Notes: a model not told the origin generated them from the letters alone. Shown: positions 8,190-18,306, counted from the stretch's first letter. The stretch: 42,102 bases of DNA from Acidobacteriota bacterium (GCA_016215215.1 JACRKW010000113.1:1-42102); one strand, 5' to 3'. Numbers and translations: made by a program.

Positions 8190-9970
8190 ACCAGGCTGCC
8201 CCGACCGAACCAAGACCACAGGTTGTCGTTCTCGATACCGGCGGGCAATACTGCCACCTGATCACGCGTAAGATTCGCGAGCTGGGAGTGTACTCCGAGA
8301 TCAGGCCGTCGGAAACGCCGGCCAGCGAACTGTCCGGGCTGAAGGCCCTTGTCATCTCGGGCGGCCCGGCCAGCGTCTACGAAGTGGGCTCGCCTCAGGT
8401 GGATCCGGCGATCTTCCGGTTGCCCTGCGCCGTGCTGGGAATCTGCTACGGCCAGCAGTTGATGGCCCATCACTTGGGCGGGCTGGTGCAAAAGGGCGAC
8501 AAGGGCGAATACGGCATGGCCTACCTGGAGACCGGCGCAGGGTCCGCACTGTTCCGGGAGGCTGAGGGCCGGCAGAGAATCTGGATGAGCCACCGCGATA
8601 CGGTGACGCGCGTTCCAGCGGGCTTTGAGGTGCTGGGTACCACCGAAACCTGCGCGATCGCCTCCATGGGTGACGCGGCGCAAGGGCTCTATGGAGTGCA
8701 ATTCCACCCCGAGGTGGTCCATACGGAGCGCGGCCGGCAGGTGCTTTCCAATTTCCTGTTCGACATCGCCGGCTGCGAGCGGGATTGGAGCCCGCGCGAG
8801 CAGGCGCTGCGCATCGAGGACGAGATTCGCCGGGTGGTGGGCGACCGTAACGTCTTCTTCTTCGTCTCGGGCGGCGTGGATTCAACGGTTGCCTTCACGC
8901 TCTGCCTGAGGGCGTTAGGGGAAGCGCGCGTCCGTGCTTCGTACGTCGACACGGGCCTGATGCGAGACGGGGAGACGGACTTCGTCAAGGGCGTCTTTGA
9001 GTCCCTGGGGCGCGGCATCTTTAGCGTGGAACACGCCCAGGAGCGGTTCCTCAGCGCACTGACGGGTGTGCGTGATCCGGAGAAGAAGCGCCATATCATC
9101 GGCGAAATGTTCGTCGAGGTGCAGGAACAGATTCTCGCCTCAGGCCACTATCTTGAGGGCAACTGGATCCTGGGCCAGGGCACGATCTATCCGGACACGA
9201 TTGAGAGCGGCGGCACGGCCAAGGCGGACTTGATCAAGACGCACCACAACCGTGTGTCGGGCATCCAGAAGCTCATCGCGGAGAACCGGCTGGTGGAACC
9301 GCTTCATCTTCTCTACAAGGACGAGGTTCGTGAGGTGGGGCGCGAACTCCTCCTGCCGGAGGAACTGCTTTCGCGGCACCCGTTCCCAGGCCCCGGCCTG
9401 GCTATCCGCTGTCTGTGCGAGGACGCCGCTCAGCCGGTGCGGAAGCTGGACGGCGGCTGGCTGGCGCCGCTGCATTCGGTGGGTGTACAGGGCGATTCAC
9501 GCAGCTACCGCCCGGTACTGCTACTGGAAGAGCCACCCGACGACGAGGGCATCCACCTGCGCGCTACTGAGGCCATCAATCGGAACCCGGCCATCAACCG
9601 GGTGGTATCACTGGCAGGCGCGCATGTGCCGGTGGCGGAACTGCGCACCAGCGAGGCGTTCATCACGGCGCGGCGGCTGGAGCGATTGCGCGCGGCGGAT
9701 TCGCTCGTGCGACGGCTATGCCACGAATCCGGCTTCGAAAACAGTGTCTGGCAGTTCCCGGTGATCATCGTGCCGTTGGGCGTCCCCGGCAGGCCGGACT
9801 CGATTGTGCTGCGGCCCATCGATTCAGTGGACGGGATGACGGCGCAATCGGTAGTGATGCCGCCGGCGCTGCTGGAAGAGATGACGCGCAGCCTGCTGGC
9901 GTTGGAGGGCGTCTGCGCGGTGCTCTACGATCTGACGCACAAGCCTCCGGGCACTATCGAGTGGGAGTAG
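8186..9970 (+). CDS. guaA: GMP synthase (glutamine-hydrolysing), long form
   Basis: 594 aa; GATase Cys motif LGICYGQQ, QFHPEV, ATP-PPase FVSGGVDST, HPFPGPGLAIR, C-terminal KPPGTIEWE. TTG start overlaps the upstream stop. Confidence 0.95.
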   Translation: MNQAAPTEPRPQVVVLDTGGQYCHLITRKIRELGVYSEIRPSETPASELSGLKALVISGGPASVYEVGSPQVDPAIFRLPCAVLGICYGQQLMAHHLGGLVQKGDKGEYGMAYLETGAGSALFREAEGRQRIWMSHRDTVTRVPAGFEVLGTTETCAIASMGDAAQGLYGVQFHPEVVHTERGRQVLSNFLFDIAGCERDWSPREQALRIEDEIRRVVGDRNVFFFVSGGVDSTVAFTLCLRALGEARVRASYVDTGLMRDGETDFVKGVFESLGRGIFSVEHAQERFLSALTGVRDPEKKRHIIGEMFVEVQEQILASGHYLEGNWILGQGTIYPDTIESGGTAKADLIKTHHNRVSGIQKLIAENRLVEPLHLLYKDEVREVGRELLLPEELLSRHPFPGPGLAIRCLCEDAAQPVRKLDGGWLAPLHSVGVQGDSRSYRPVLLLEEPPDDEGIHLRATEAINRNPAINRVVSLAGAHVPVAELRTSEAFITARRLERLRAADSLVRRLCHESGFENSVWQFPVIIVPLGVPGRPDSIVLRPIDSVDGMTAQSVVMPPALLEEMTRSLLALEGVCAVLYDLTHKPPGTIEWE

Positions 9971-9979
9971 GGCCTGCGT

Positions 9980-11887
9980 TCAGATGCGGTGGAAGCTGCG
10001 CAGGATCTCGCGCGTGGTGTAGCGTAGCGCCACTGGCCGGCCGTGCGGGCAGCTCATGGGGCAACGCGTGCGGGAGAGTTCTCGCAGCAGGTAGTCCATC
10101 TTGGCCTGGTCTAGGCGGGTGTTGATCTTGATGGCCGCGCGGCAGGCGAGCGAAGCTGCGATGCCGCGGCGGAAGTCCTCCACCTGGGTCTTGCGCATCT
10201 CGCCCTCAGCGATCTCCAGAATCTCGTAGATGGCCCGCTCCAGGTCACCCGGAGCGAGGTCGGATGGCGCGGCCTTGATGGCGATGGTGCGGTTGCCGAA
10301 CGGTTCGGTTTCAAAACCCGCCCGTTCGAGCTCCTCGGCGATGCGGTCGTACTCCACCTGTTGCGCCGGCGTCAGCGGCAGCACCATAGGCATGAGCAGG
10401 CGTTGCTGCTCGACTCGCCCTGCGGCCTGCTGGGCGAGCACTTTCTCAAAGAGGATTCGTTCGTGAGCAACGTGCTGGTCGATGATCCAGAGCCCGTCAC
10501 GCCCGGCGGCGATGATGAAGCTGTCGTGGATCTGACCCAGGACGCGCAGATCGTCGAGCGACACCATACCCTGCGGGGCGTTCAAGTCGACGCCTTCTGG
10601 AAATCCTCCATGCGTATCGGGAATCTTCAGGCGTAGCGGTTCGGCCGCGGATGGTTGCGTTTCAAGCTCGATGGGCGGAGCGGCGCCGAAATCGAACCGT
10701 GCCGGCGGCGGCTGAGCGGGGCGCAGCGTGTATTCGGGAAGCGGCGCGCTGCCCTCCAGCGGAACGGGGATGACCGGCCGCGCCTCGTCGAAGCGGAAGT
10801 TCTCAATGGCCTGTGAGAACTCGGAGTACGGCAGGTGGGCACCGGGCTGCGCCAGAGGGGTGCCAGGCGGCGGCGCGCTGGGGACGGGGCGCTGCTCGAT
10901 GATGGTGTCGCGGATTGCGTCGCGCACGAAGTCATGGACGAAGCTGCCGTTGCGGAAGCGCACCTCGGTTTTGGACGGGTGTACGTTGACGTCCACTTCG
11001 GCCGGATCGCAATCGATGAAGAGCAGCGCGAAAGGATAACAGGCCGGCGGGATCAGGTTGTGATAGGCGGCGGAGATGGCGTGCAGCAGCAGGCGGTCGC
11101 GGATGAGGCGGCGGTTGACGAACAGGAAGATGGAGTTGCGGTTGGACTTCTGCACCTGCGGCCGGGAGACGAATCCGGAGAGGCGGAAGCGGCCGTTCTG
11201 CACCGATCTTGTGCCGATTTCAACGAGGTCTTCCAGGACGCTGGCGCCGAAGACCTGAAAGACGCGATCACGGTCAGTGGTGACTGGAGTGACGCGCAGC
11301 AGTTCTTTCTTCGAGTGCGTCAGTTCAAAGGACTTATCCGGATGCGCGAGCGAGTAATGGGTTACCAGCGAGGCGATATGGGCGAGTTCGGTCTGTTCGC
11401 TGCGCAGGAACTTCTTTCTGGCTGGGACGTTGTAGAACAGGTCGCTGACGCTGATGGTGGTGCCGGGGGCAAGGGGGATCTCCTCGCAGGCAAGGAGCTT
11501 GCCACCGGCGATGGCGACGCGGGCGCCGGTGGTTTCAGTGGCACTGCGGGTTTCGAGTTGGAGGCGCGAGACGGAGGCGATGGAGGGCAACGCCTCGCCA
11601 CGGAACCCGAGAGTGGCGATTGCTTCCAGTTGATCGACGCTGGAGAGCTTGGAGGTGGCATGCCGCTCAAAGGCGAGCATGGCGTCGTCGCGCATCATGC
11701 CGCAGCCGTTGTCGGCGATGCGGATCAGCCGCCGGCCGCCGCCATCGGTCTCCACGCTGATGAGGGTGGCTCCGGCGTCGAGGGAGTTTTCGAGCAGTTC
11801 CTTGACCACCGAGGCGGGGCGCTCCACCACTTCGCCGGCGGCGATCTTGTTGGCGACGATATCGGAAAGGATGCGGATACGGCCCAT
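9980..11887 (-). CDS. mutL: DNA mismatch repair protein MutL
   Basis: 635 aa; MGRIRILSDIVANKIAAGEVVERPASVVKELLENSLDAGA, GFRGEALPSIASV GHKL ATPase motifs. Confidence 0.97.
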   Translation of the reverse strand: MGRIRILSDIVANKIAAGEVVERPASVVKELLENSLDAGATLISVETDGGGRRLIRIADNGCGMMRDDAMLAFERHATSKLSSVDQLEAIATLGFRGEALPSIASVSRLQLETRSATETTGARVAIAGGKLLACEEIPLAPGTTISVSDLFYNVPARKKFLRSEQTELAHIASLVTHYSLAHPDKSFELTHSKKELLRVTPVTTDRDRVFQVFGASVLEDLVEIGTRSVQNGRFRLSGFVSRPQVQKSNRNSIFLFVNRRLIRDRLLLHAISAAYHNLIPPACYPFALLFIDCDPAEVDVNVHPSKTEVRFRNGSFVHDFVRDAIRDTIIEQRPVPSAPPPGTPLAQPGAHLPYSEFSQAIENFRFDEARPVIPVPLEGSAPLPEYTLRPAQPPPARFDFGAAPPIELETQPSAAEPLRLKIPDTHGGFPEGVDLNAPQGMVSLDDLRVLGQIHDSFIIAAGRDGLWIIDQHVAHERILFEKVLAQQAAGRVEQQRLLMPMVLPLTPAQQVEYDRIAEELERAGFETEPFGNRTIAIKAAPSDLAPGDLERAIYEILEIAEGEMRKTQVEDFRRGIAASLACRAAIKINTRLDQAKMDYLLRELSRTRCPMSCPHGRPVALRYTTREILRSFHRI

Positions 11888-11934
11888 GAAAAGAAGAGGG
11901 CGGGCCGCCGGGGTTTGCCCTGACGAGCCGCCCT
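11888..11934 (-). terminator. Putative intrinsic terminator of the tolC-like transcript
   Basis: Minus strand AGGGCGG ... CCGCCCT inverted repeat (plus 11928-11934 / 11897-11903) followed by CTTCTTTTC; loop is long, so moderate support only. Confidence 0.35.
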
Positions 11935-11958
11935 ATTCCCATGATAGGCGGTTGCGGG

Positions 11959-13668
11959 CTACTGAATGATGAGGCCGCGATCCTGGAGTAGCGTTCCGAG
12001 GCGCTGCTGCATGGTGAGGACGTTCCGCTTGTAGAGGACGTTCTGATTCACCAGGTTGGACTCGGCGGTGGTCAGGTCGTTCTGCGAGGAGAGCAGGAAG
12101 AAGATGTTGATCACGCCAAGGTCGTAGCGCTTCTGGTCGGCGTCGGCACGCTTACGGGCGTAGTCGACGGCGATCTGCGCCAGCTTGACAGCCTCGCGGC
12201 TGCTCTCCACGTTGGTGATGGCGTTGAGCACTTCCTGGCGGATCTGCTGCTGGAGAGCGCGTTCGCGCAGAGCGGTGAGTCTCTTGTTGACGGCGGCGTC
12301 GGCCAGGTTGGCCGCAGCGGTGCTGTCGCGGAGGGGCAGGTTCAGAGTGAGACCAAAGGCGAACGTGTTGTAGTTGAAGCCGAACAACATGTCCCAGGCG
12401 TCACCAGGCCCGCCGGGTACAAACGCCGGCGGGATGGAACGGGTGTAACCCGGGCCGCCCCGGCCGTAAGATTGATAGCTGCCGGTGAGGTTGAAGATCG
12501 GCCGCAGGCCATTCAAGGCATTCTTAATCGACAGGTCGTTGATGTCGAGCCCAAGTCTCTGAACCTTCAAGTCCGGGCGAGCAGACAAGGCGGTTTCGAG
12601 CAGCTTCGCTTTGTCGTAGGCTACCTGGTCGGGGGTTTTGGTAACGTCTTCGGTGAGGACGACTGGCAGCGTGCGGACGTCGGGGTCGAGATCGGCTCCG
12701 ATCTGGCGGCGCAGGGCATCTTCGAATTGCTGCAACTGGAACTGGGTACGGCTGACGTTGATGCGCGCCGTGGCGGCGTTCTGCTCAGGCTGGAAGCGCT
12801 CCAGTTCGCTGGTGGCGCCGAGTTCGATTTCGCGGTTTGTACGTTCCAGCGCAGCGACGGCAAGCTTCAGGGCCTCATTGTTCACTTTGAGGTTTTCCCG
12901 TGAGCTGATCACATCCCAGTAGGCATTTTCGGCGGTCACCAGCAGACGCAGAATCTGGTCCTCGATGGTGAAGCCCTGCTGATGGCGGGTTGCGCGGGCG
13001 ATGGTGATTGGCAGCTTGGTCACATAGGAGCCGCGGCCGCGCAACAGCGGCTGGGTGAAGCCCATCTGCCAGGTATTGGTGTAAGAGGGGTTGAATAGAG
13101 CGTAGGTATCGTTGGTGGAGAGCTTGGTCCAACTCACCTGGCTGGAGACCTGCGTCGAGGTAGGCAGCGTCTGCTGGTAGCGCAGTGTGAAGGGTTGTGT
13201 CAGGTTGCTGACCACTGCCGCGCCTTGCAGGGCGTTGGTGGCGGGGGTCGAGGCGCGGGTGGCGTTGAAGGTGGAAATCAGGGTGGGATCGAAGACGGCG
13301 AAGGCCCGCTGGATGGCGTTCTTCTGTACTTCAATAGACAGCCGCTGCACGGCGATATCGGTGTTGTTGGCGATGACGAGGTCGAGGTAGTTCTTGAGCG
13401 ACAACGTAAGCTTGCCGTCAATGACGTAATCCTTCAACCGGACAGGACCCTCAACGGTGACGCGCGTGTCGGCGGCCTTGAAGACGCGCCGCATCCAGGC
13501 GCCCGATCCGGCCCAGGGCGCCGAGCCGTCAGAGATGGACAGATCCATCTTGGTAACGGCTCCGGAACTTGCAGGCGGCTGCGCCGACGAGGGGGAGGCT
13601 GGGACGCCCGGCTGCTGCTGGGCGGGCACAATCAGAGCGGAGCTGAGCAGAATGGCGAGAAGACGCAT
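11959..13668 (-). CDS. TolC family outer membrane efflux protein
   Basis: Signal peptide MRLLAILLSSALIVPAQQ (start 13668 preferred over 13704); two repeated coiled-coil OEP segments, e.g. VTAENAYWDVISSRENLKVNNEALKLA and QQQIRQEVLNAITNVESSREAVKLAQIAVDYARKRADADQKRYDLGVINIFFLL. Confidence 0.9.
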   Translation of the reverse strand: MRLLAILLSSALIVPAQQQPGVPASPSSAQPPASSGAVTKMDLSISDGSAPWAGSGAWMRRVFKAADTRVTVEGPVRLKDYVIDGKLTLSLKNYLDLVIANNTDIAVQRLSIEVQKNAIQRAFAVFDPTLISTFNATRASTPATNALQGAAVVSNLTQPFTLRYQQTLPTSTQVSSQVSWTKLSTNDTYALFNPSYTNTWQMGFTQPLLRGRGSYVTKLPITIARATRHQQGFTIEDQILRLLVTAENAYWDVISSRENLKVNNEALKLAVAALERTNREIELGATSELERFQPEQNAATARINVSRTQFQLQQFEDALRRQIGADLDPDVRTLPVVLTEDVTKTPDQVAYDKAKLLETALSARPDLKVQRLGLDINDLSIKNALNGLRPIFNLTGSYQSYGRGGPGYTRSIPPAFVPGGPGDAWDMLFGFNYNTFAFGLTLNLPLRDSTAAANLADAAVNKRLTALRERALQQQIRQEVLNAITNVESSREAVKLAQIAVDYARKRADADQKRYDLGVINIFFLLSSQNDLTTAESNLVNQNVLYKRNVLTMQQRLGTLLQDRGLIIQ

Positions 13669-13696
13669 GGATTGAACCTGAATGTAGGGCTGGAAA

Positions 13697-14910
13697 CTAC
13701 TCATAACGAATGGCCTCGATCGGGTCGAGTTTGGCTGCCTGCACGGCCGGGTAGATGCCGAACAGCAACCCGATGCCGACCGAGACGCCGAACGCCACGG
13801 CGATGGAAGTGAAAGTGACCACCGTGGACCAGCCAGCGGCGGCGGCGATGACCTGGGCGAGCGTCACGCCGAAGAGAATACCGAGGAAGCCGCCGATAAT
13901 CGAGATCATCACGGCCTCGGTCAGGAACTGGCGGACGATGTCGGACTGCCTGGCGCCGATGGCGCGGCGAATACCGATTTCACGGGTGCGTTCGAGCACC
14001 GTGGCAAGCATGATGTTCATAATGCCGATGCCGCCCACCAGCAGGCTGATGCCGGCGATGCAGATCATGACGATTTTGAAAATGTCGCTGGTGCGTTTCT
14101 TCTGTTCGAGCAACCCGGCGGGCACCGTCACCGTGTAATCCCCGGCGTCTTTGTGGACCGCGGCGAGGATGGCGTTGATGACGGCGGCCGTGTCGACTGA
14201 ATCGGTGCCGGGCTTGACGCGAATGTAAATGCCGTCGATTTCATCCTTCAGATAGCTGTTGTTGTCCTCGAAGCGGAACATCACGGTACGCAGGGGACTC
14301 ACCACCAGGTTGTTGCGGGAGAGGATCTCGACGCCTTCGACATCGGTATCGCCGCCCGCCTGCTGGGCCATGACCCCGATAACCTGCAGCCAGGTGTCGT
14401 TGATCTTGACGTACTTGCCGACAGCGGGCTCGTAGCCGAGCAGGTTCACCTTGGAAGATTCGCCCAGCACGCAGACGGGCGCGGCGGTGCTGTTCTCCTC
14501 GTCGGTGAAGAAGCGCCCCTCCACCAGCTTCAGGCTCTGGATGTCCTTGTAGCTGGGTTCGACACCGATGAGCATAGGCGGCTCGGCCGTCGTCTTGGGC
14601 AGGACTTTGAGAGGCTTGAAGCGTTTTCGCGGCGTGGCCTTCTCGATGCCCTGCGTGTTTTCCATGATGGCACGGTAATCGCGGAAGGTCATGCCGGGGC
14701 TGATGGCGCGGCGCGCAGTCAACTCGTTGCGGTCCACGGCCTCTTTGGCCTCGATGATGATGTTGTTGACGCCGAGCAGATCGATGTAGGACAGCATCTC
14801 CTTTTCGACGCCCGCGGTGATGGCCAGCATGGCCACCACGGCCCCGACGCCAGGAGGCTCGAAAGCCCCATGTAGATTTCAGGAATGTATGCCTGGAGGA
14901 TCGCGGACAT
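13697..14910 (-). pseudogene. ABC transporter permease (MacB/FtsX type), N-terminus apparently disrupted by a frameshifting deletion
   Basis: The 380-aa ORF 13697..14839 carries MacB core and FtsX domains (GGIGIMNIMLATVLERTREIGIRRAIGARQSDIVRQFLTEAVMISIIGGFLGILFG). The expected start MSAILQAYIPEIYMG lies at 14910 in a different frame; TM1 sequence is missing at about 14852-14866. Confidence 0.75.
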
Positions 14911-14913
14911 GAC

Positions 14914-16947
14914 TTACTGGCCCCCCTTCGAGCCGCCGACGGGCAAGGCGCCCGCGGCTCCGCCGGAGGACTTCTTCTCATCGGACTTCTTCTTGTCGCC
15001 GGGCTTGGAGGTTGGATCCTGCAAGGCGATGGTATCTCCGGCGTTGAGGCCAGATTCAATGACCGAGACCGACTCTGAGCGTCTGCCGAGCTTCACCTGG
15101 CGCGCTTCGAAGGCGGCGCCCTTCTTTACGTAGACGACCGGCTTGCCGTCTTTCTCGAAGATGCTCTGATTGGGCGCAAAAATGGCGTTAGGGACCTTCT
15201 CGACGATGATCTCCACGTCGGCCAGGAGTCCGGGGCGCAACAGCACCTCCATGTTGTCGCCTTCTTCAGGAGGCGGAGGGAGAGTGGCGCTTTCCAGATC
15301 TTTGGCGCTGAACTGCGCATTGCCGCCGCCCATTCCACCCATTCCGCCGGGGCCTTGTGGCCCGAAGGCCATCATTCGTCCCTCGCCGCCGGAGCGTCCC
15401 TGGCCTCCGCCGGGTCCCCCGGCGCCAGCCGCATCCGTCTGGCGGGCGCCGCCTTCGGCGCGCGCACCGCCCTCCGCTCCTCCGCGATTGCCGCGCTGCG
15501 GCATCTCGATGCCGGCTTTCTTGGCTTCCTCACGAATCTTGGCGAAGACCGCCTGGCGGTCTTCCTGCGACATCTCCATCATGTTCTTGCCGGCGGTGGC
15601 CTTCTGAAAGATCTCGGCCATCTTCTTCTGCTGCTCTGGCGTCATGCTGGAGTTGGCGCCTCCGCCCATCATGAACTGGGCGCGCCGATCACTACCGCCT
15701 CCGCCGCCCTGAGCGCCGCCTGGAGCGCCGGGCGCGCCGCCTGGCATTCCACCCGGACCGCCCTGGACGATCATCATCTGCTGGCCGCCGGCGTTCATCC
15801 CTCCCGGAATGCCGCCGGTCATCGCGGCCATGTTGGGAAGTCCGCCGGCAAACATGGAGGCCGTCGTCACCGTGATGGGTTTCTTGCGATTCTCCTCGGC
15901 CTGCGCCATGATGCGCGCCACCTGATCGGGCTTGGCGCCCAGCGCGGCTAGCAACTGATGCATGTCGATGGAGAACACGACGTCGAATTTCTTGCCCGGG
16001 TCCGAGCTGAACACGTTGGCGCTGGCTGTGCCGCTCATACTCTTGATCTTGCCGTTGAAGACCTTGTCGGCCAGCGCGTCCAACCTCAACAGGACATCCT
16101 GCCCTTCGCGAAGGTTGGCTCGGTCGATTTCGCCGACACGAGCGATCACTTCAAGCTCCGACAGGTCCAGGACGTCGGCCACGGGCATGCCGGGCTGCAC
16201 CTGGTCGCCCTCGCGGATGTCGGGCATCTGGGCGCCCATCATTCCGAAGCCGCTGCGGTTCTGTTTGATGGCAACCAGCCCACTGATGGGGGAAAGCAGC
16301 TTCACCTGCGCCAGCCGCTGCTTGTCACGGTTGATGTCCAGCACGTTGCGGTTGCGCCGTTCGCGCAGCACGTTCAACTCGGCCAGGGCCTGGTCCTGTT
16401 TGGACTTGATGTCACTTTCCAGCTGCTTGAGCCGCCTGCGGGATTCCTCAAGGTTGAGCAGATTCTTCTTCTGATCGATCACGGGCATGAGCTCGTTCTT
16501 CTTGACTTCGAGCTCGGCCCGGCGGACCGAGTAGCGCGCCTTCAGCAGGTCCACCTGGTCCTGGTTGTTGCGAATGGCGAGATCGGCCTGCGCCTTCTTG
16601 ATCTGCTCATCCACCTGCTCCAGGCCAAGCTGGCTGGATTCGAGCCGGGAGATGACCTCGGAGTCGTCGAATTCCACGATCAGGTTCTTTTCGCGGGCGA
16701 AAGCGCCCAGCGGGGCGAGGCGCGTCACCTGGACCGTTCCGAAGAGGTTCGGAGCAGCCAGCGTCGCGGTTCTCACCGCTCGCAACTCACCTCGAGTGAA
16801 GCTACGCACGACCACGTCGCCGCGGCGGACCCGCGTGGTGGGGGTCACCTGCTGGCGGCCTGGCAGGCCCTGGAAGAACCTATACACTCCATAACCGGCG
16901 CCCACCACAACGGCGAGCAGGATCAGACGAATCACGACTTTCTTCAT
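14914..16947 (-). CDS. HlyD/MacA-family periplasmic adaptor with a Gly/Met-rich insertion
   Basis: 677 aa; N-terminal TM, coiled coil, APNQSIFEKDGKPVVYVKKGAAFEARQVKLGRRSESVSVIESGLNAGDTIAL adaptor C-terminus. Confidence 0.88.
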   Translation of the reverse strand: MKKVVIRLILLAVVVGAGYGVYRFFQGLPGRQQVTPTTRVRRGDVVVRSFTRGELRAVRTATLAAPNLFGTVQVTRLAPLGAFAREKNLIVEFDDSEVISRLESSQLGLEQVDEQIKKAQADLAIRNNQDQVDLLKARYSVRRAELEVKKNELMPVIDQKKNLLNLEESRRRLKQLESDIKSKQDQALAELNVLRERRNRNVLDINRDKQRLAQVKLLSPISGLVAIKQNRSGFGMMGAQMPDIREGDQVQPGMPVADVLDLSELEVIARVGEIDRANLREGQDVLLRLDALADKVFNGKIKSMSGTASANVFSSDPGKKFDVVFSIDMHQLLAALGAKPDQVARIMAQAEENRKKPITVTTASMFAGGLPNMAAMTGGIPGGMNAGGQQMMIVQGGPGGMPGGAPGAPGGAQGGGGGSDRRAQFMMGGGANSSMTPEQQKKMAEIFQKATAGKNMMEMSQEDRQAVFAKIREEAKKAGIEMPQRGNRGGAEGGARAEGGARQTDAAGAGGPGGGQGRSGGEGRMMAFGPQGPGGMGGMGGGNAQFSAKDLESATLPPPPEEGDNMEVLLRPGLLADVEIIVEKVPNAIFAPNQSIFEKDGKPVVYVKKGAAFEARQVKLGRRSESVSVIESGLNAGDTIALQDPTSKPGDKKKSDEKKSSGGAAGALPVGGSKGGQ

Positions 16948-17001
16948 TGATTGGCTCTCACTGCCACTGCCGCCGGGGCAGGTGCTCCCGGCTGCCGGCG
17001 C

Positions 17002-18306
17002 TTATAGTTTCTTGGCTCGCTTGGCCGCTTCGACCGGATTCTCCAGCGCGATGCGTTCGTTTTCCTTCAGGCCCTTCAGGACGATGATGTCGGCTTCGTT
17101 CCGTTTGCCGACCTCGATCGCGCGGGACTCAAATCCCTGGCCCTTTTGAACCCACACGTGCGGTTTGCCGGCTTGAAGGAAGCTGGCCTTGTTGGGGATC
17201 AGCAGCGCATCCGGCTGGCGCTCGATGAGCACGATTCCGGTGGCGCTCATCCCCGGACGCAGGCGCGGATCCACTGACTTGAGCGTGGCGCGCGCCGGGA
17301 AGGTCTTTTCATTTGCGCTCCCGCCTCCACGGAAGACCAGCGCCGCGATCGGGCTGATCCAGTCCAGCGTGGCGTCGAATTCCTTGTCCTGGATGGCGTC
17401 TATTTTCACTTTGACCGTTTGGCCCAACTGGATCTTGCCGCGATCCACCTCCTCGAGTTTCAGCTCCAGGCGCATCTCGGAAAGATCGGGGATTTCGGCG
17501 ATGGCGGCGCCGGTCCAGGCGTTGTCGCCTTCCTTGAAGGGCGGCGGCGTCTGTCCCCAACTGCCCTGTGAGCGGAAGTTCGGCAGGATGTTCACTATAC
17601 CGTCGCTTGGCGCTCGAATGGTCATCTGCGACAGGTAGCTCTTCACCCGGTCCATGTCGCGCAGGGTCTTGTTCTTGCGCGTGTCGAGCCGGTCCAGATC
17701 AGCCTGCTGGGTGACATCGTGAGCCTTCACCGTGGCCTGCGTCTGGGCCAACGCACCCTTGCTGATGCCGACGTCGATGCGGTTCTTGGCGCCTTCGATC
17801 TCGGAGAGGATCTCGGCCTTGGAGGCCTCCAACTCGGCGCGCTGAACGTCATACTGGCCCGTCATCATGTTCATCGCGTCCTGCTCGTCGGTGATCTTGT
17901 GGCTGGCCTTGGTCTGGACGATTTCGCTCTCCACCGTGCGCGTGCTGGTGACGTAGTTCAGGTAGTAGTTCTCATACTGGGCTGTGTCAAAGTCGATGAC
18001 CACTTCACCGGCTCTGATGGGCTTGCCCGATTCGGCCAGCTTGGTAATGCGCGGATTGGGCACCTGCGGCGCGGTCAGCACCACCGACCGGGTGGAACGG
18101 ATCTCGCCTCGGGCGCGCACCGTGATAGTGAAATCCCCCTTGCGCACGCCGACAGTGGAGATCTCCACTGGCTTTGCGGCTGTGTAGCGATATGCCGCAA
18201 ATCCGCCACCGGCAATCGCAAAGAATGCGATGGTCCAGGCAATGATACGGCCCTTGCCGTTGGTCTGCCCGAGCTTCTTGCTGGGCTTGAGGTCTTTAGA
18301 CGACAT
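17002..18306 (-). CDS. HlyD/MacA-family periplasmic adaptor
   Basis: MSSKDLKPSKKLGQTNGKGRIIAWTIAFFAIAGGGFAAYRYTAAK...VDRGKIQLGQTVKVKIDAIQDKEFDATLDWIS...LRPGMSATGIVLIERQPDALLIPNKASF; start set at 18306. Confidence 0.88.
   Translation of the reverse strand: MSSKDLKPSKKLGQTNGKGRIIAWTIAFFAIAGGGFAAYRYTAAKPVEISTVGVRKGDFTITVRARGEIRSTRSVVLTAPQVPNPRITKLAESGKPIRAGEVVIDFDTAQYENYYLNYVTSTRTVESEIVQTKASHKITDEQDAMNMMTGQYDVQRAELEASKAEILSEIEGAKNRIDVGISKGALAQTQATVKAHDVTQQADLDRLDTRKNKTLRDMDRVKSYLSQMTIRAPSDGIVNILPNFRSQGSWGQTPPPFKEGDNAWTGAAIAEIPDLSEMRLELKLEEVDRGKIQLGQTVKVKIDAIQDKEFDATLDWISPIAALVFRGGGSANEKTFPARATLKSVDPRLRPGMSATGIVLIERQPDALLIPNKASFLQAGKPHVWVQKGQGFESRAIEVGKRNEADIIVLKGLKENERIALENPVEAAKRAKKL

Noticed and set aside
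10835-11923. 362-aa plus-strand ORF antisense to mutL
   Set aside because: Antisense shadow of MutL; composition typical of GC-rich spurious frames.
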